Counted from the stretch's first letter, positions 1 to 8,650 are shown. The stretch: DNA of 64,000 nt from Hyphomicrobiaceae bacterium (GCA_041397645.1 JAWKWE010000004.1:310001-374000), one strand, 5' to 3'. Made by a program: numbers and translations. The notes: generated by a model from the sequence alone, not told the origin.

Positions 1-73
1 GCCTGGATGAGCAAATGTTGGTTGGCGTTTCGCCGATGCGTTGACGATCACGTTAACGAGAACGGACCCCACG

Positions 74-108
74 AAAAAGCCCCCGATCCATCGGACCGGG
101 GGCTTTTT
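74..108 (-). terminator. Bidirectional rho-independent terminator
   Basis: A GC-rich stem with arms at 74-85 and 97-108 is flanked by A5 on the left and T5 on the right, so it can end transcription on either strand. It lies 55 bases past the stop codon of the dehydrogenase gene on the minus strand and most simply terminates that gene. Confidence 0.85.
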
Positions 109-162
109 CATTTCACTCGCCGCTCAGCTTGCTGAGCGACATCAAGCCCCTTTGGATGATGA

Positions 163-1128
163 TCAGTTGAGCTTGAACGGCATGTCCTTGCCGGCAAAGA
201 AGGCGTCGATGTTGTCGAGCGCTTCAAAGCCCATCTGATTGCGTGCCTCGACCGCGGCCGATCCCAAATGCGGAAATAAGAACGTGTTGGGCAAATCGTA
301 GTAACCCTCGTTGATCTTGGGCTCGCCGGCAAACACGTCGAGACCCGCATAGGCCAAGCGGCCAGACTTGAGTGCCGCGATCATATCGGCGTCGTTCACG
401 AGATCGCCGCGCGCCGTATTCACGACAATGGCGCCCTTTGGCAGCTTCTCGATCGTCGCCGTGTTGAAGAACCCACGCGTCTCAGGTGTGGAGGGCGCGT
501 TGATGGAGAAGAACTCCGAGACCTTCAGCAGACTATCGAGGCTGTCGTGGTAGACGGCGTTGTACTTTGCTTCGACCTCCGGCTTCGCTCGGTAGAGGTC
601 GTAGTAGTGAATTTGCATGTCGAAGCCGCGGGCGCGTTGTGCGAGCGCCTGCCCGATCTTGCCGAAACCGTAGATGCCGAGCACTTTGTTATCGAGGCGG
701 CGTCCGACGAGTTGCAGCGGCTGCCAGCCCGGCCATGCACGCGCGCGGATCATCCGCTCACCCTCCGAAGCGCGACGTGCCGAGCCCAACAGCAGAAGCA
801 TGGCGATCTCGGCCGTGGCGACCGTCACGCCGTGGGGCGCATTACCGACCTTGATGCCGCGAGCCTTGCAGGCCTCCAGATCGATGTGATCAAAGCCAAT
901 CGAGAACGTGGAGACACACTTGATGTTTTCTGGAATTTTATCAACCACCGCTTTCGGGCACTTCTCGTTAAGAGTCAGCAAGATGGCGTCGACGCTCTTG
1001 GCAGTCTCCAGCATTTCCTCGATCGTGATCTTGGGATCACCGCCATGCGCGATGACGTCATAGGTCTCCCTGGCGCGGGCCATCACGGCCTCGGGCAACG
1101 GCCAAGTGATCAGGATTTTCTTCTTCAT
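163..1128 (-). CDS. D-2-hydroxyacid dehydrogenase (glyoxylate/hydroxypyruvate reductase-like)
   Basis: A 321-residue cytosolic NAD(P)-dependent D-isomer-specific 2-hydroxyacid dehydrogenase. Seen: the Rossmann motif GFGKIG at residues 154-159, and the family's catalytic Arg (TARG, R240), Glu (E269) and His (PHLGS, H287). Length is normal for the GyaR/GhrB group, which reduces glyoxylate or hydroxypyruvate with NAD(P)H; the exact substrate cannot be read from sequence. The frame stays open upstream to 1239, but the MKKKILITW start at 1128 matches the family N-terminus and has a GGGAG element upstream, so it is preferred. It stands alone, upstream of the terminator at 74-108. In a methylotroph it could feed the serine cycle, but it does not resemble the classical HprA N-terminus, so that role is only a guess. 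Confidence 0.88.
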   Translation of the reverse strand: MKKKILITWPLPEAVMARARETYDVIAHGGDPKITIEEMLETAKSVDAILLTLNEKCPKAVVDKIPENIKCVSTFSIGFDHIDLEACKARGIKVGNAPHGVTVATAEIAMLLLLGSARRASEGERMIRARAWPGWQPLQLVGRRLDNKVLGIYGFGKIGQALAQRARGFDMQIHYYDLYRAKPEVEAKYNAVYHDSLDSLLKVSEFFSINAPSTPETRGFFNTATIEKLPKGAIVVNTARGDLVNDADMIAALKSGRLAYAGLDVFAGEPKINEGYYDLPNTFLFPHLGSAAVEARNQMGFEALDNIDAFFAGKDMPFKLN

Positions 1129-1328
1129 TTTTGCTAGAGCTCCCAGATTTCCGACTTTCGTAGGATAACGCTTCTGCCCCACTCGACTGGTCCTGACAAG
1201 GGCGAAGGTAGCGCGACGGCTTACCCCGCAGTGCGGCAATTAAGAAATCAGTAACCATGTGAGGCGCAGAGTCGCTCAGGCCCCAAGGGCCGGATCTGGT
1301 TTGGCCAACGGGAATTCGGCGATCCCTC

Positions 1329-1706
1329 ATGCGGCGTCCCACGCTCAGAGTCGTTGTGTTTGTTACCGCCACCTTGGCGGGCGCAAAGATATGGACGCAG
1401 GACCGCTTCCATCAATCCATCTACGATGACGCCTTGATTGCAGCCTACCAGGACAAGGCCGTGTCCACTTGCCAGCGGGAACTGAAACGGAACTGGGCAC
1501 GCCTCGGGGACGTGAGGTTGTCACCGCTAGGTATCAGGATCGGCAATCCCAATACCTCGGTCGCCTTGTGGGATTTCGATAATCCGCTTTGGAATGTGCG
1601 TTATCGCCATCCACAGCTCTTGCTAAGCGCAGAGCCGCAAGGCGAAGTTGGATGTGCATTCGACATCGTGGCAGGACTTGCCGATATCAACGTGACGCCG
1701 CGCTAG
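1329..1706 (+). CDS. Hypothetical protein with N-terminal membrane/signal segment
   Basis: A 125-residue protein I do not recognise. Residues about 5-20 form a short hydrophobic stretch after two Arg, consistent with an uncleaved anchor or signal peptide, so the remainder is probably periplasmic. It has two Cys (CQREL near residue 49 and GCAFD near 109) that could form a disulfide. It is divergent from the dehydrogenase and convergent with the methyltransferase, with only 31 bases between stops. The 5' region holds an imperfect CtrA-like motif (TTAA-N7-GTAACC at 1240). Coding seems likely because the frame is open, codon use resembles neighbours and the antisense frames are poorer. Confidence 0.6.
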   Translation: MRRPTLRVVVFVTATLAGAKIWTQDRFHQSIYDDALIAAYQDKAVSTCQRELKRNWARLGDVRLSPLGIRIGNPNTSVALWDFDNPLWNVRYRHPQLLLSAEPQGEVGCAFDIVAGLADINVTPR

Positions 1707-1737
1707 CCGAGCGACACAGGTTTTCGAGCACCACCGA

Positions 1738-2469
1738 TCAGGTGCGCTCGCCGGCAATCGCAATCTGCGTCATGAACAGATGGTCGTAGCGGCCGCCGGT
1801 CAGGCGCGAGAGCATCTGGGTGCGCTCACTAAACGGTGTGACGGGTCCCATCCAGGCAATGCGGAATCCCGCATCCTCAAACATTTGCCCAAACGTCGTT
1901 GGCGTGAACCAGCGCAAATGCGTGCGGTCAAAGACGCCGCGGTCGGTCAGATTGAAACGGCCCAGAGCAATCTCCCGCACCACGCGCCAATGCGAAATAT
2001 TGGGAGAGCTTGCCATGACGATCCCGCCCTGACGAACAAAGCGCGAAACGCGCTTCAACATGCGCCGCGGCTCCACCAGATGCTCAAGCACCTCCGAAAG
2101 GATCAGCACGTCGAAGGCTGCCGGCTGCCAGGGAAATTCCAAGGTCTCGACATTGCCGGTCACGACCTCGGTCAAAACCTTGCGAGCTTCCTCGGCAGCG
2201 GACTCAAAAAGTTCAACGCCGACGTAGCGACCACAACGGCCTTGCGCCAATGCGAGGGCGCCCGTCGCTCCGGTGCCGCAGCCAATCTCTAGGATTGCGG
2301 CAGTAGGATCATGAGGCAATCGCCGGACAAAGTCCGACCGCGCGCCTGAAAAGTAGGAATTCGGTTTTTGGGCGTAGAACGAGCTGAAGCTGTTCACGGT
2401 CCCCGCCGTCTCAATCGACACACCATCCTCCACGGAACGCTGGCACTCACGCTTCTGCTTAGCATCCAA
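1738..2469 (-). CDS. Class I SAM-dependent methyltransferase
   Basis: A cytosolic Rossmann-fold methyltransferase of up to 243 residues. SAM-binding motif I is LEIGCGTGATG (residues 60-70), the acidic end of strand 2 is GVELFE, and a motif-II-like region ends in SEVLEHL, as in UbiG/Methyltransf_11-type enzymes that often act on sugars, lipids or small molecules. The first possible start is a TTG at 2469 without a clear ribosome site; an in-frame GTG twelve codons later is an alternative, so the N-terminus is uncertain. It is divergent from the polysaccharide export operon, sharing the control region with the CtrA box at 2567, which hints at a role in modifying the polysaccharide. The substrate is unknown. 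Confidence 0.85.
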   Translation of the reverse strand: MDAKQKRECQRSVEDGVSIETAGTVNSFSSFYAQKPNSYFSGARSDFVRRLPHDPTAAILEIGCGTGATGALALAQGRCGRYVGVELFESAAEEARKVLTEVVTGNVETLEFPWQPAAFDVLILSEVLEHLVEPRRMLKRVSRFVRQGGIVMASSPNISHWRVVREIALGRFNLTDRGVFDRTHLRWFTPTTFGQMFEDAGFRIAWMGPVTPFSERTQMLSRLTGGRYDHLFMTQIAIAGERT

Positions 2470-2566
2470 TTCTTGAAGAGCACGCTAACGAAAGCCGAGA
2501 GATCCGCACAAGCACCCGATCGATGCATCCCTCCCCTGTCGAATTCAAGAGGTCGCAGGGCGAACC

Positions 2567-2583
2567 TTAATCCGAAATTAACC
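2567..2583 (+). promoter_or_regulatory. Perfect CtrA-type box (TTAA-N7-TTAACC)
   Basis: Two TTAA half-sites at 2567-2570 and 2578-2581 are separated by exactly seven bases, and the second continues as TTAACC. This equals the CtrA consensus known from Caulobacter and other alphaproteobacteria. It lies just ahead of the polysaccharide export genes. If CtrA overlaps the -35 region as usual, transcription would start close to 2608, which favours a translation start downstream of that point. Confidence 0.6.
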
Positions 2584-2667
2584 TTCCCGCGTCATTGCTA
2601 GTCACTGGTGCAAACCGTCGGGTTGCGGCGGTTGGTACGCGTATCATTTGCTGACGAGCCCATTGTC

Positions 2668-3264
2668 TTGCGTAGATTGCTCGCCATAGTTCCTGCCCGC
2701 GTTTCGGCCGCTGTCCTTTGTTCAGCGCTGCTGGCGGGAGCATGCGCATCACCTGACATCATCAGTGGACCACAGTTTCTCACGCGAGAGGGCAGCACCG
2801 CACTTCAGCGGGTCTATCGCCTTGGCATCGGCGACAAACTGAAGGTGACTGTGTTTGGCGAGGACAGCCTCAGCGGCGCAACCGAGGTCAATGCCTTGGG
2901 GCAAGTATCGTTGCCGCTTATCGGCGACATGCCTGCCAAAGGTCTTGCTCTTCAAGAACTCAAGGATGCGATCGCCCGACGCCTGGCTGACGGCTACATA
3001 AAAAATCCCAAAGTCACGGTAGAAATGACCAATTACCGCCCGATCTACGTCCACGGCGAGGTCAAGAACGGCGGCGAATTCCAGTTCAAGAACGGCGTGT
3101 CGTTGCGTGATGCCGTAGCCATGGCTGGCGGCTATACTTACCGCGCGGACCAGAGCTACATTTACATCGGCCGCGAAGGCGAAGCCGACGTCGCTGTGCG
3201 CATGCCCACCGACGTACCAGTTCTCCCCGGCGACAATATCCGCATTCCAGAAAGGTTCTTCTGA
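2668..3264 (+). CDS. Polysaccharide export outer-membrane lipoprotein (Wza-like)
   Basis: A short Wza/KpsD-family export protein (Poly_export plus SLBB domains), the outer-membrane exit for capsule or exopolysaccharide. Seen: a lipoprotein signal with lipobox LLAGAC, then the Poly_export domain with the typical opening YRLGIGDKLKVTVFGED, and an SLBB-like segment (IYVHGEVKNGGEF). At under 200 mature residues it is much shorter than E. coli Wza and has no C-terminal helix, so it probably works with the separate beta-barrel encoded next. A GTG start at 2608 is possible, but the TTG at 2668 gives a normal-length signal peptide (MRRLLAIVPARV) and leaves room for a leader after the CtrA box. First gene of the export operon. 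Confidence 0.88.
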   Translation: MRRLLAIVPARVSAAVLCSALLAGACASPDIISGPQFLTREGSTALQRVYRLGIGDKLKVTVFGEDSLSGATEVNALGQVSLPLIGDMPAKGLALQELKDAIARRLADGYIKNPKVTVEMTNYRPIYVHGEVKNGGEFQFKNGVSLRDAVAMAGGYTYRADQSYIYIGREGEADVAVRMPTDVPVLPGDNIRIPERFF

Positions 3265-3293
3265 TGCGGCGGCCCGCACCCAGCTGAGGCCGC

Positions 3294-4670
3294 ATGGCGC
3301 AACAATGCACCGGTCGCGGTTCTCTTCTCGCGCGTCTCGTTCGAAGTGCGCGCGCGCTGGTTTGCGCCTTGCCGATGCGAGCGTTGCTAATGCTTGCCGT
3401 GTCCACGTCCGCCCGCGCCGGCGATCTGGATATTGACGACCGAGACGGATTGAACACCACCACCATTGCCAAACAAGAGCGCGACAAAGAGTGGCTTGAA
3501 TACAAAGCCTACGGCGCCCAGACCGTCGCAGGACAGAATCGCAACTTCGCAAAGCCCGATGGCTTGCGGGTGGGGAACAACGTGGTCATGCCCGAAGTGG
3601 GCGCGCTCGTTACGTATGACGACAATATCTACGCCTCAGACGAGGACAAGGTCGGTGACATACGTACCGACCTCACCCCTTCGGTCAAATTCCGCTCGGA
3701 GTTGCCCCGCCACGTTCTGGATTTGTCGCTCGACGGCAAGATCGTAAACTACCTTGAGAATACCGATCAGGATTACGCCAACGTCAGGGCTCGTGTCGGA
3801 GGCGCGCTGCAGTTCGATCACGCCCATACGTTGTCGGCGACAGTTCTTTCGTCTTTGGATCACGAGGAACGCACTAGCCCGTCGTATCCCTTCTCCGCCC
3901 AGGACCCGCAACAAGTCTGGTACAATATGGGCGCTGTGGGTATCACGCGCGATGTTGGCCGCCTGTACGGGACGATATCCGCTGCGGCGCAAAGTTGGGA
4001 CTTTGCAAATAACGTCGCCAGCGATGGCAGCACGCTGGATATGGCCTACCGAGACACACGGGCCTACAGCACCTCGTTGCGGGTCGGCTATCGAATTTCA
4101 CCCGGCTTCGATTTCGTAACGAAGCTTCGCGGAATCAAAATCTGGAATCGGGGCGATGAAACCAGCAACCAGAGTTCGCTCGGATACGAAGCCCTTGCGG
4201 GCCTCGCGTTCGAGACAAACCCGTTATTGCGGTGGCGGATCATGGGCGGCTTCGGGGTCCGCGACTATGAGCAAGCTGGTATCGCAACGCTGAACACCAG
4301 CCTTCTCGAAGCAGAGGTCGAATGGTTGCCGACCCAACGATTAACAATTTATGGCACCGTGATGCGTCGTCTCAACGACATCGGCGGACCTGACGGCTCA
4401 AGCCTTTTGCAGACGGGTGTGAGCCTTCGCGCCGATTACGAGATCTATCACAATCTGGTGCTGAACCTCGGCGCATCGGTGCGAGACGACCAATCGTTGG
4501 CAGACGGAACCTCCGAACTCGTCTACGGAGGCAGCATAGGGCTCGAATACTACCTTAATAAAAACTGGCTGTTCACCTTTACGTATCAACATGACGTCAG
4601 AGAGTCGGATAGCGAATCGCGAAACATGCACCGCAACCGGTTCATGGTCGGGGCGAAGCTGCGATTCTAG
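3294..4670 (+). CDS. Outer-membrane beta-barrel protein, BBP2_2-like, of the polysaccharide locus
   Basis: A 458-residue exported protein resembling the putative beta-barrel porin 2 family that accompanies exopolysaccharide clusters. It has a long Arg-containing N-terminus, then a hydrophobic signal region (ALLMLAVSTSARA) with cleavage probably near residue 42. The mature part opens with the family-like phrase VGALVTYDDNIYAS, and alternating amphipathic strands run to the C-terminus, which ends in a Phe (KLRF) as expected of a BAM-assembled barrel. It lies 29 bases after the Wza-like gene and 8 bases before the Wzz-like gene, so it is co-transcribed with both. Likely role: an outer-membrane channel or secretion partner for the short Wza. 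An internal Met at residue 28 is an alternative start. Confidence 0.8.
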   Translation: MAQQCTGRGSLLARLVRSARALVCALPMRALLMLAVSTSARAGDLDIDDRDGLNTTTIAKQERDKEWLEYKAYGAQTVAGQNRNFAKPDGLRVGNNVVMPEVGALVTYDDNIYASDEDKVGDIRTDLTPSVKFRSELPRHVLDLSLDGKIVNYLENTDQDYANVRARVGGALQFDHAHTLSATVLSSLDHEERTSPSYPFSAQDPQQVWYNMGAVGITRDVGRLYGTISAAAQSWDFANNVASDGSTLDMAYRDTRAYSTSLRVGYRISPGFDFVTKLRGIKIWNRGDETSNQSSLGYEALAGLAFETNPLLRWRIMGGFGVRDYEQAGIATLNTSLLEAEVEWLPTQRLTIYGTVMRRLNDIGGPDGSSLLQTGVSLRADYEIYHNLVLNLGASVRDDQSLADGTSELVYGGSIGLEYYLNKNWLFTFTYQHDVRESDSESRNMHRNRFMVGAKLRF

Positions 4671-4678
4671 GACGTTGT

Positions 4679-6943
4679 ATGGAAGACAGAGAAGAAGACC
4701 TCGAGGGCGAGAAGTCCGGCGGCGGGGCCATGAGCCTCGAACGCGCGATTTCTGCTGTCCGCAAAAGGTTGAAGCTCGTCATCGCCATTCCGGTTGTATT
4801 GGCTGTCACATCGGCGCTCATTACTCTATCGCTCCCCAACCGCTATGACGCCTCGGCACTGGTGCAGATCGACCCGCGTCAGAAGCTCATCAGCAACATG
4901 GACAGCGTCGTCACCGATCTTAAGGGCGATGTGCCCACGGTTGAGAGCGAGGTGGAGGTCATTCGTTCCCGGCCCGTCATACTTTCGGTGATCGAAACGC
5001 TGGGTCTGAGGAACGATCCTGAATTCAACCGAGCCTCGAAACTGGAAGAGCTATTTTCGTGGTGGGGCCTTGCCAAGGAAGACGCCTCGGCCAACCCCGA
5101 CCGCCCTGCACAGCTCGCGCGCGACCAGATCGCAGAGGTCCTCAATCCGCAAAGGCCCGGCACAAGCGTTCCGGAGCGGGATGAGGTTGCAGTTGCATTT
5201 GCAGAACGTCTGAAGGTAGTGCGCGTGCGCACGACCTTGCTCATCGACATCCGCTTCTCCGCTTCCGATGCCACCAAGGCGGCGCTGATCGCCAATACCA
5301 TCGCTGAGACCTATCTGCGCCAGCAGATAGAGGTCAAACGCCGCGCCAACGCCTCTGCCACCGAAATTCTCGAAGCCAAGATCGAAAAGATGCGTGGCAA
5401 GGTGACAGAGGCGGAGCGGAACGTCGAACAATGGAAGGCCCGCAACAACATCTTCGATTCCGAAGGCCAGATCCTGTCTGAAAAGCAACTCGCCCGCTTG
5501 ATGGAGCAATCCGTCAACGCTCGTAACGCAACGACCGAAGCCAAGGCCAAGTACGAGCAGGCCCAGAAGCTCGCACGCATGGGCGACACCGGGACCGCGC
5601 TGGCCGAGGTCTTGAAAAGTCCTACGGTGCAGGCGCTCAAAGATCAACTTGCCACCGCCAATCGCAAGGCGGCCGAGCTGGCGACGCGCTACGGTCCCAA
5701 GCATCCTGAAATGATCAAGATCCGCGCGGAGGTTGCTGAAGCGCAGGCCCAGCTCGACGCGGAAATCGCGCGCCTCGTCGAGAACCTGAAAAACGATTAC
5801 GAAGTCGCGGACGCGCACGAGCGCCATCTGGCACAAAGCATCGCGCAGATGAAAGAGCAGCAGATCGACACTAAAGACGCCGGCGTCGAACTTCTGGAGT
5901 TGCAGCGCGAAGCGGATAGCTCAAAACAAATGTTTGAGGCCCTGCTGACGCGCTACAAGCAGACCAGCGGCACACAAGACTTCCAGCTTCCCGACGCACA
6001 CATCGTGGAAAGAGCCGACATTCCTCTGTTTCCTGCCTCTCCCAAGCGCAAACAAATTGTGATTTTGGCAACGATTGCGGGCCTTGTCATGAGCATGGGA
6101 TTTGCCGTTCTTCTTGAACTCATGGCCCCTGGCGTGAGCCGTCCAGAGGATGTGAAGCGCGCGCTCGCATACGAACATCTATCTTCGATGCCAGCCATTC
6201 GAGGCGAGGGCGACGACAATGTCTCCGCTGAGAAAGCCGTACGTTTGATCGTTGCCGATCCAGCCAGCGTCTACGCCGATGGGATCCGTGGCGCGCGGCG
6301 TGAACTGGATGCGCGTCGGAGAATGCCTGGCCCGCGCGTCATTCTGGTGGCTTCCGCATTACCCAACGAAGGCGCCGAAACGATTGCCTCAAACCTTGCT
6401 CATCACTATGCCTTGACGGGAACCCGCGTATTGCTGGCCGACGTTGACGCTCGGCGTCAGCCGCTCACGCGCCAACTTGCCCCGCAACGCATGATGGGAT
6501 TTGCCGATCAGCTGATCATGAACCGGCCAGTTGAGGCTGCGGTTTTGCGCGATACTTTAACGGGTCTTCATTTTCTTCCTGCCGCTGGCGACGCGCCGTT
6601 GTCTCGCTCGGTCCCGGAAATTCTGGCAAGTCCGATAACCGCGGCGGCACTTGCCCGCCTCAAGACGCGCTTTGAAGTGATCGTTCTGTCGGCGCCACCC
6701 CTTCTGCCTGTCAGCGATGGACGCATTCTGGCCGACTACGCAGACCAGATCGTGTTCGTCATGACGTGGCAGAAAACCCCGAAGGCCCTTGCGAAAAAGG
6801 CCCTGCAGACCCTTGGCCCGAACGGCATAAAAATGGCCGGCGTGGTGCTCAGTGAAGTCTACGACGACAGCGATCGGCACTATCTCACGATGCTGGCACA
6901 AGCCTCATCAGCGCCGACGAGACGCTCGCGCAGCGCGGCGTGA
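4679..6943 (+). CDS. Wzz/GNVR chain-length determinant fused to a degenerate tyrosine-kinase domain
   Basis: A 754-residue inner-membrane polysaccharide co-polymerase. Order: a Wzz domain with TM1 near residues 36-57, a long periplasmic coiled coil at about 200-420, a GNVR segment (ELQREADSSKQMFEALLTRY), TM2 near 460-483, then a cytoplasmic BY-kinase-like domain. The kinase part appears inactive: the Walker A motif reads EGAET where active enzymes have EGKST/EGKTT, so the catalytic Lys is Ala566; Walker B reads VLSAPP in place of the usual DTPP, and no C-terminal Tyr cluster is present. A Shine-Dalgarno AGGA overlapping the previous stop supports the 4679 start; ATG 4730 is an alternative. 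It probably sets chain length and couples synthesis to export, with the dead kinase as a structural or regulatory module. Confidence 0.9.
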   Translation: MEDREEDLEGEKSGGGAMSLERAISAVRKRLKLVIAIPVVLAVTSALITLSLPNRYDASALVQIDPRQKLISNMDSVVTDLKGDVPTVESEVEVIRSRPVILSVIETLGLRNDPEFNRASKLEELFSWWGLAKEDASANPDRPAQLARDQIAEVLNPQRPGTSVPERDEVAVAFAERLKVVRVRTTLLIDIRFSASDATKAALIANTIAETYLRQQIEVKRRANASATEILEAKIEKMRGKVTEAERNVEQWKARNNIFDSEGQILSEKQLARLMEQSVNARNATTEAKAKYEQAQKLARMGDTGTALAEVLKSPTVQALKDQLATANRKAAELATRYGPKHPEMIKIRAEVAEAQAQLDAEIARLVENLKNDYEVADAHERHLAQSIAQMKEQQIDTKDAGVELLELQREADSSKQMFEALLTRYKQTSGTQDFQLPDAHIVERADIPLFPASPKRKQIVILATIAGLVMSMGFAVLLELMAPGVSRPEDVKRALAYEHLSSMPAIRGEGDDNVSAEKAVRLIVADPASVYADGIRGARRELDARRRMPGPRVILVASALPNEGAETIASNLAHHYALTGTRVLLADVDARRQPLTRQLAPQRMMGFADQLIMNRPVEAAVLRDTLTGLHFLPAAGDAPLSRSVPEILASPITAAALARLKTRFEVIVLSAPPLLPVSDGRILADYADQIVFVMTWQKTPKALAKKALQTLGPNGIKMAGVVLSEVYDDSDRHYLTMLAQASSAPTRRSRSAA

Positions 6944-7143
6944 GCGCTCAATTTTTCGTTGAACAACGACCACGTCCAATCGCGAGCCGTGCCACCTGCT
7001 TCCCCCATTGTGGCAACAATTATGACAAACGGAATTCTTCTCTCTTCAGTCAAAATTTAGACAGTTGAGGTTAGATGGCACAAAGGAGCCGGGGCAGAGT
7101 CGACCCTCGGCCAAATAGTTTGCATGACCATACAGGTAAGCGA

Positions 7144-8019
7144 ATGAGCACTAAAGCGTCTGCAATGACGGAAACAACCGTCAGCGAACCTAAAGCCAAG
7201 GACATGATGCGCCGCCGTTTGTCGCGCAACGTGGCCGCGGACGTTGTCGCTATCGGCGACATTCTTGCCATGGTTTTAGGCGGACTCCTGCCGGCGCTCA
7301 TTTATGCAATCGTCGGTCACATCAAGATTGACCAGGTGTTGGTGCTGCAGTCCGTGCTTGTCGCCGGTTTCATAACGCACCTATGCCTGCGCTTTCGCGG
7401 CATGTACGACACCACCCGCATGGATATGTTCAAACAGGATCCGTTCGAACTATTCATCGGTGTCATCTGCGGCATGATCGGCGTGCTGGGCATCGGCCTG
7501 CCGCTGGCACTGCGCAACATGCACATCGTCGTGTGGTACGCTGCCTGGTTATCGGCAAGCTTCTCGCTCACTCTCTATTGCCGCATCATTGCCCGCAAGA
7601 TTCTCGCGAAGCTCGCCGCCGACGGTCGTTTCGACCAGCGCGTCGCGGTGTTCGGCGCCGGCCAGATCGCTCGCCGCGTTCATGATCATCTCAAGTCTCC
7701 GGGCCTCGGCGTCTACTTTGCCGGCGTCTATGACGACCGTGCCGGTGAAGACCGCTTGAACCCGGAAGGCCTCGAAGTCGCCGGAAAGCTGGAAGACCTC
7801 GTCACCACCTGCCGCGAAGGCAAGATCGACCGCATCATCGTCGCCCTGCCGCAGACGGCAGATCAGCGCATCTCGACCATCGTCAAGAAATTCGCCACGC
7901 TGCCGGTCTCAACCCACATCGTAACGCACATCTCTTCGGATCTTGTCGACAACGACATCGCCCACAAAGTCTCGAACCTCGGCCCCGTTGGCCTCCTCGA
8001 CGTAAAAAAAAACGTCTGA
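7144..8019 (+). CDS. Polyprenyl glycosylphosphotransferase, 5' part (interrupted by frameshift)
   Basis: N-terminal 291 residues of an exopolysaccharide initiating sugar-1-phosphate transferase (WbaP/HfsE/PssY-like). Seen: four hydrophobic segments between about residues 25 and 160, then a CoA_binding_3/Rossmann-like domain (VAVFGAGQIARRV) and the linker ending GPVGLLDV. After this the frame enters a run of nine A and stops at 8019. The family's expected continuation (LSGWSPIVKRIED) is encoded in another frame from 8016. One extra A, or loss of two, would restore a 490-residue protein ending at 8615. Start 7144 has an AGGTAAG element and fits better than the upstream ATG at 7075. The full enzyme would transfer a hexose-1-phosphate to undecaprenyl phosphate in the inner membrane. 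Confidence 0.85.
   Translation: MSTKASAMTETTVSEPKAKDMMRRRLSRNVAADVVAIGDILAMVLGGLLPALIYAIVGHIKIDQVLVLQSVLVAGFITHLCLRFRGMYDTTRMDMFKQDPFELFIGVICGMIGVLGIGLPLALRNMHIVVWYAAWLSASFSLTLYCRIIARKILAKLAADGRFDQRVAVFGAGQIARRVHDHLKSPGLGVYFAGVYDDRAGEDRLNPEGLEVAGKLEDLVTTCREGKIDRIIVALPQTADQRISTIVKKFATLPVSTHIVTHISSDLVDNDIAHKVSNLGPVGLLDVKKNV
8004..8012 (+). repeat. A9 homopolymer at the frameshift point
   Basis: Nine consecutive A in a moderately high-GC gene, exactly at the junction of the two halves of the glycosylphosphotransferase. Runs of this length favour polymerase slippage, sequencing error and slipped-strand mutation. Ten A would give a linker of four residues between DV and LSGW, as I recall for the family. 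Confidence 0.9.
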
Positions 8020-8069
8020 GTGGCTGGTCACCAATCGTCAAGAGAATTGAAGACATCGTTATCGGCAGC

Positions 8070-8615
8070 TTGATGCTTGCCATCAGCCTTCCGCTCTGGC
8101 CGCTGATCGCACTCGCCATCAAGATCGAAAGCCCCGGACCCGCCATCTTCTCTCAGCGCCGTCGCGGCCGCTTCATGCGCGAATTCCGCATGCTAAAGTT
8201 CCGCTCCATGCGCGTACTTGAGGACGGAAGCGCCGTGCGTCAGGCCACTCCGGGCGATGCGCGCATCACCCGCGTTGGGCGCATTCTTCGCCGCACCAGC
8301 CTCGATGAGATTCCGCAGCTATTGAACGTTCTTCGCGGTGAGATGTCCCTCGTCGGCCCGCGCCCACACGCGCTCGTCCACGACGAAGAGTTCTCTCGCC
8401 TGCTTGAGCTTTATCCAGATCGTCATCAGATGAAACCCGGAATGACAGGTTTGGCACAGGTGACTGGACTTAGAGGATCAACGGCCAAGCCCGGCTCCAT
8501 CGAAGCACGGGTGGAAGCTGATCTCGCCTACATCAAGAACTGGTCCGTGGCACTCGACTTAGGCATCCTGAGGCGCACCATCGCGGCGATGATCGCAGGA
8601 ACGAACGCCGATTAG
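8070..8615 (+). CDS. Polyprenyl glycosylphosphotransferase, 3' catalytic part
   Basis: C-terminal bacterial sugar transferase domain (181 residues from the first ATG; the conserved frame extends back to 8013). Seen: the hydrophobic anchor (SLPLWPLIALAI), the FSQRRRGR and KFRSM motifs, the catalytic-region motif TSLDEIPQLLNV, and SLVGPRPH, all intact, so the enzyme is not decayed apart from the one frameshift. The ATG at 8070 lies inside the membrane helix, and no good ribosome site precedes it, so independent translation of a working enzyme is doubtful. Together with 7144-8019 it forms one disrupted or slippage-decoded gene. It sits 35 bases ahead of the polymerase-like gene. Confidence 0.85.
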   Translation: MMLAISLPLWPLIALAIKIESPGPAIFSQRRRGRFMREFRMLKFRSMRVLEDGSAVRQATPGDARITRVGRILRRTSLDEIPQLLNVLRGEMSLVGPRPHALVHDEEFSRLLELYPDRHQMKPGMTGLAQVTGLRGSTAKPGSIEARVEADLAYIKNWSVALDLGILRRTIAAMIAGTNAD

Positions 8616-8650
8616 GCGGACTCGTGAAGAGGTTTTGGTTGTAAGCGGCG

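Noticed and set aside
3..44. Possible C-terminal end of a plus-strand gene (14 codons then TGA) upstream of the terminator.
   Set aside because: Too short to recognise; the terminator at 74-108 is explained by the minus-strand dehydrogenase gene.
547..1137. Plus-strand frame of 196 codons antisense to the hydroxyacid dehydrogenase.
   Set aside because: Mirror frame of a gene with intact catalytic motifs; composition is not protein-like.
1240..1256. TTAA-N7-GTAACC upstream of the hypothetical gene at 1329.
   Set aside because: A mismatch in the first base of the second core half-site; chance cannot be excluded.
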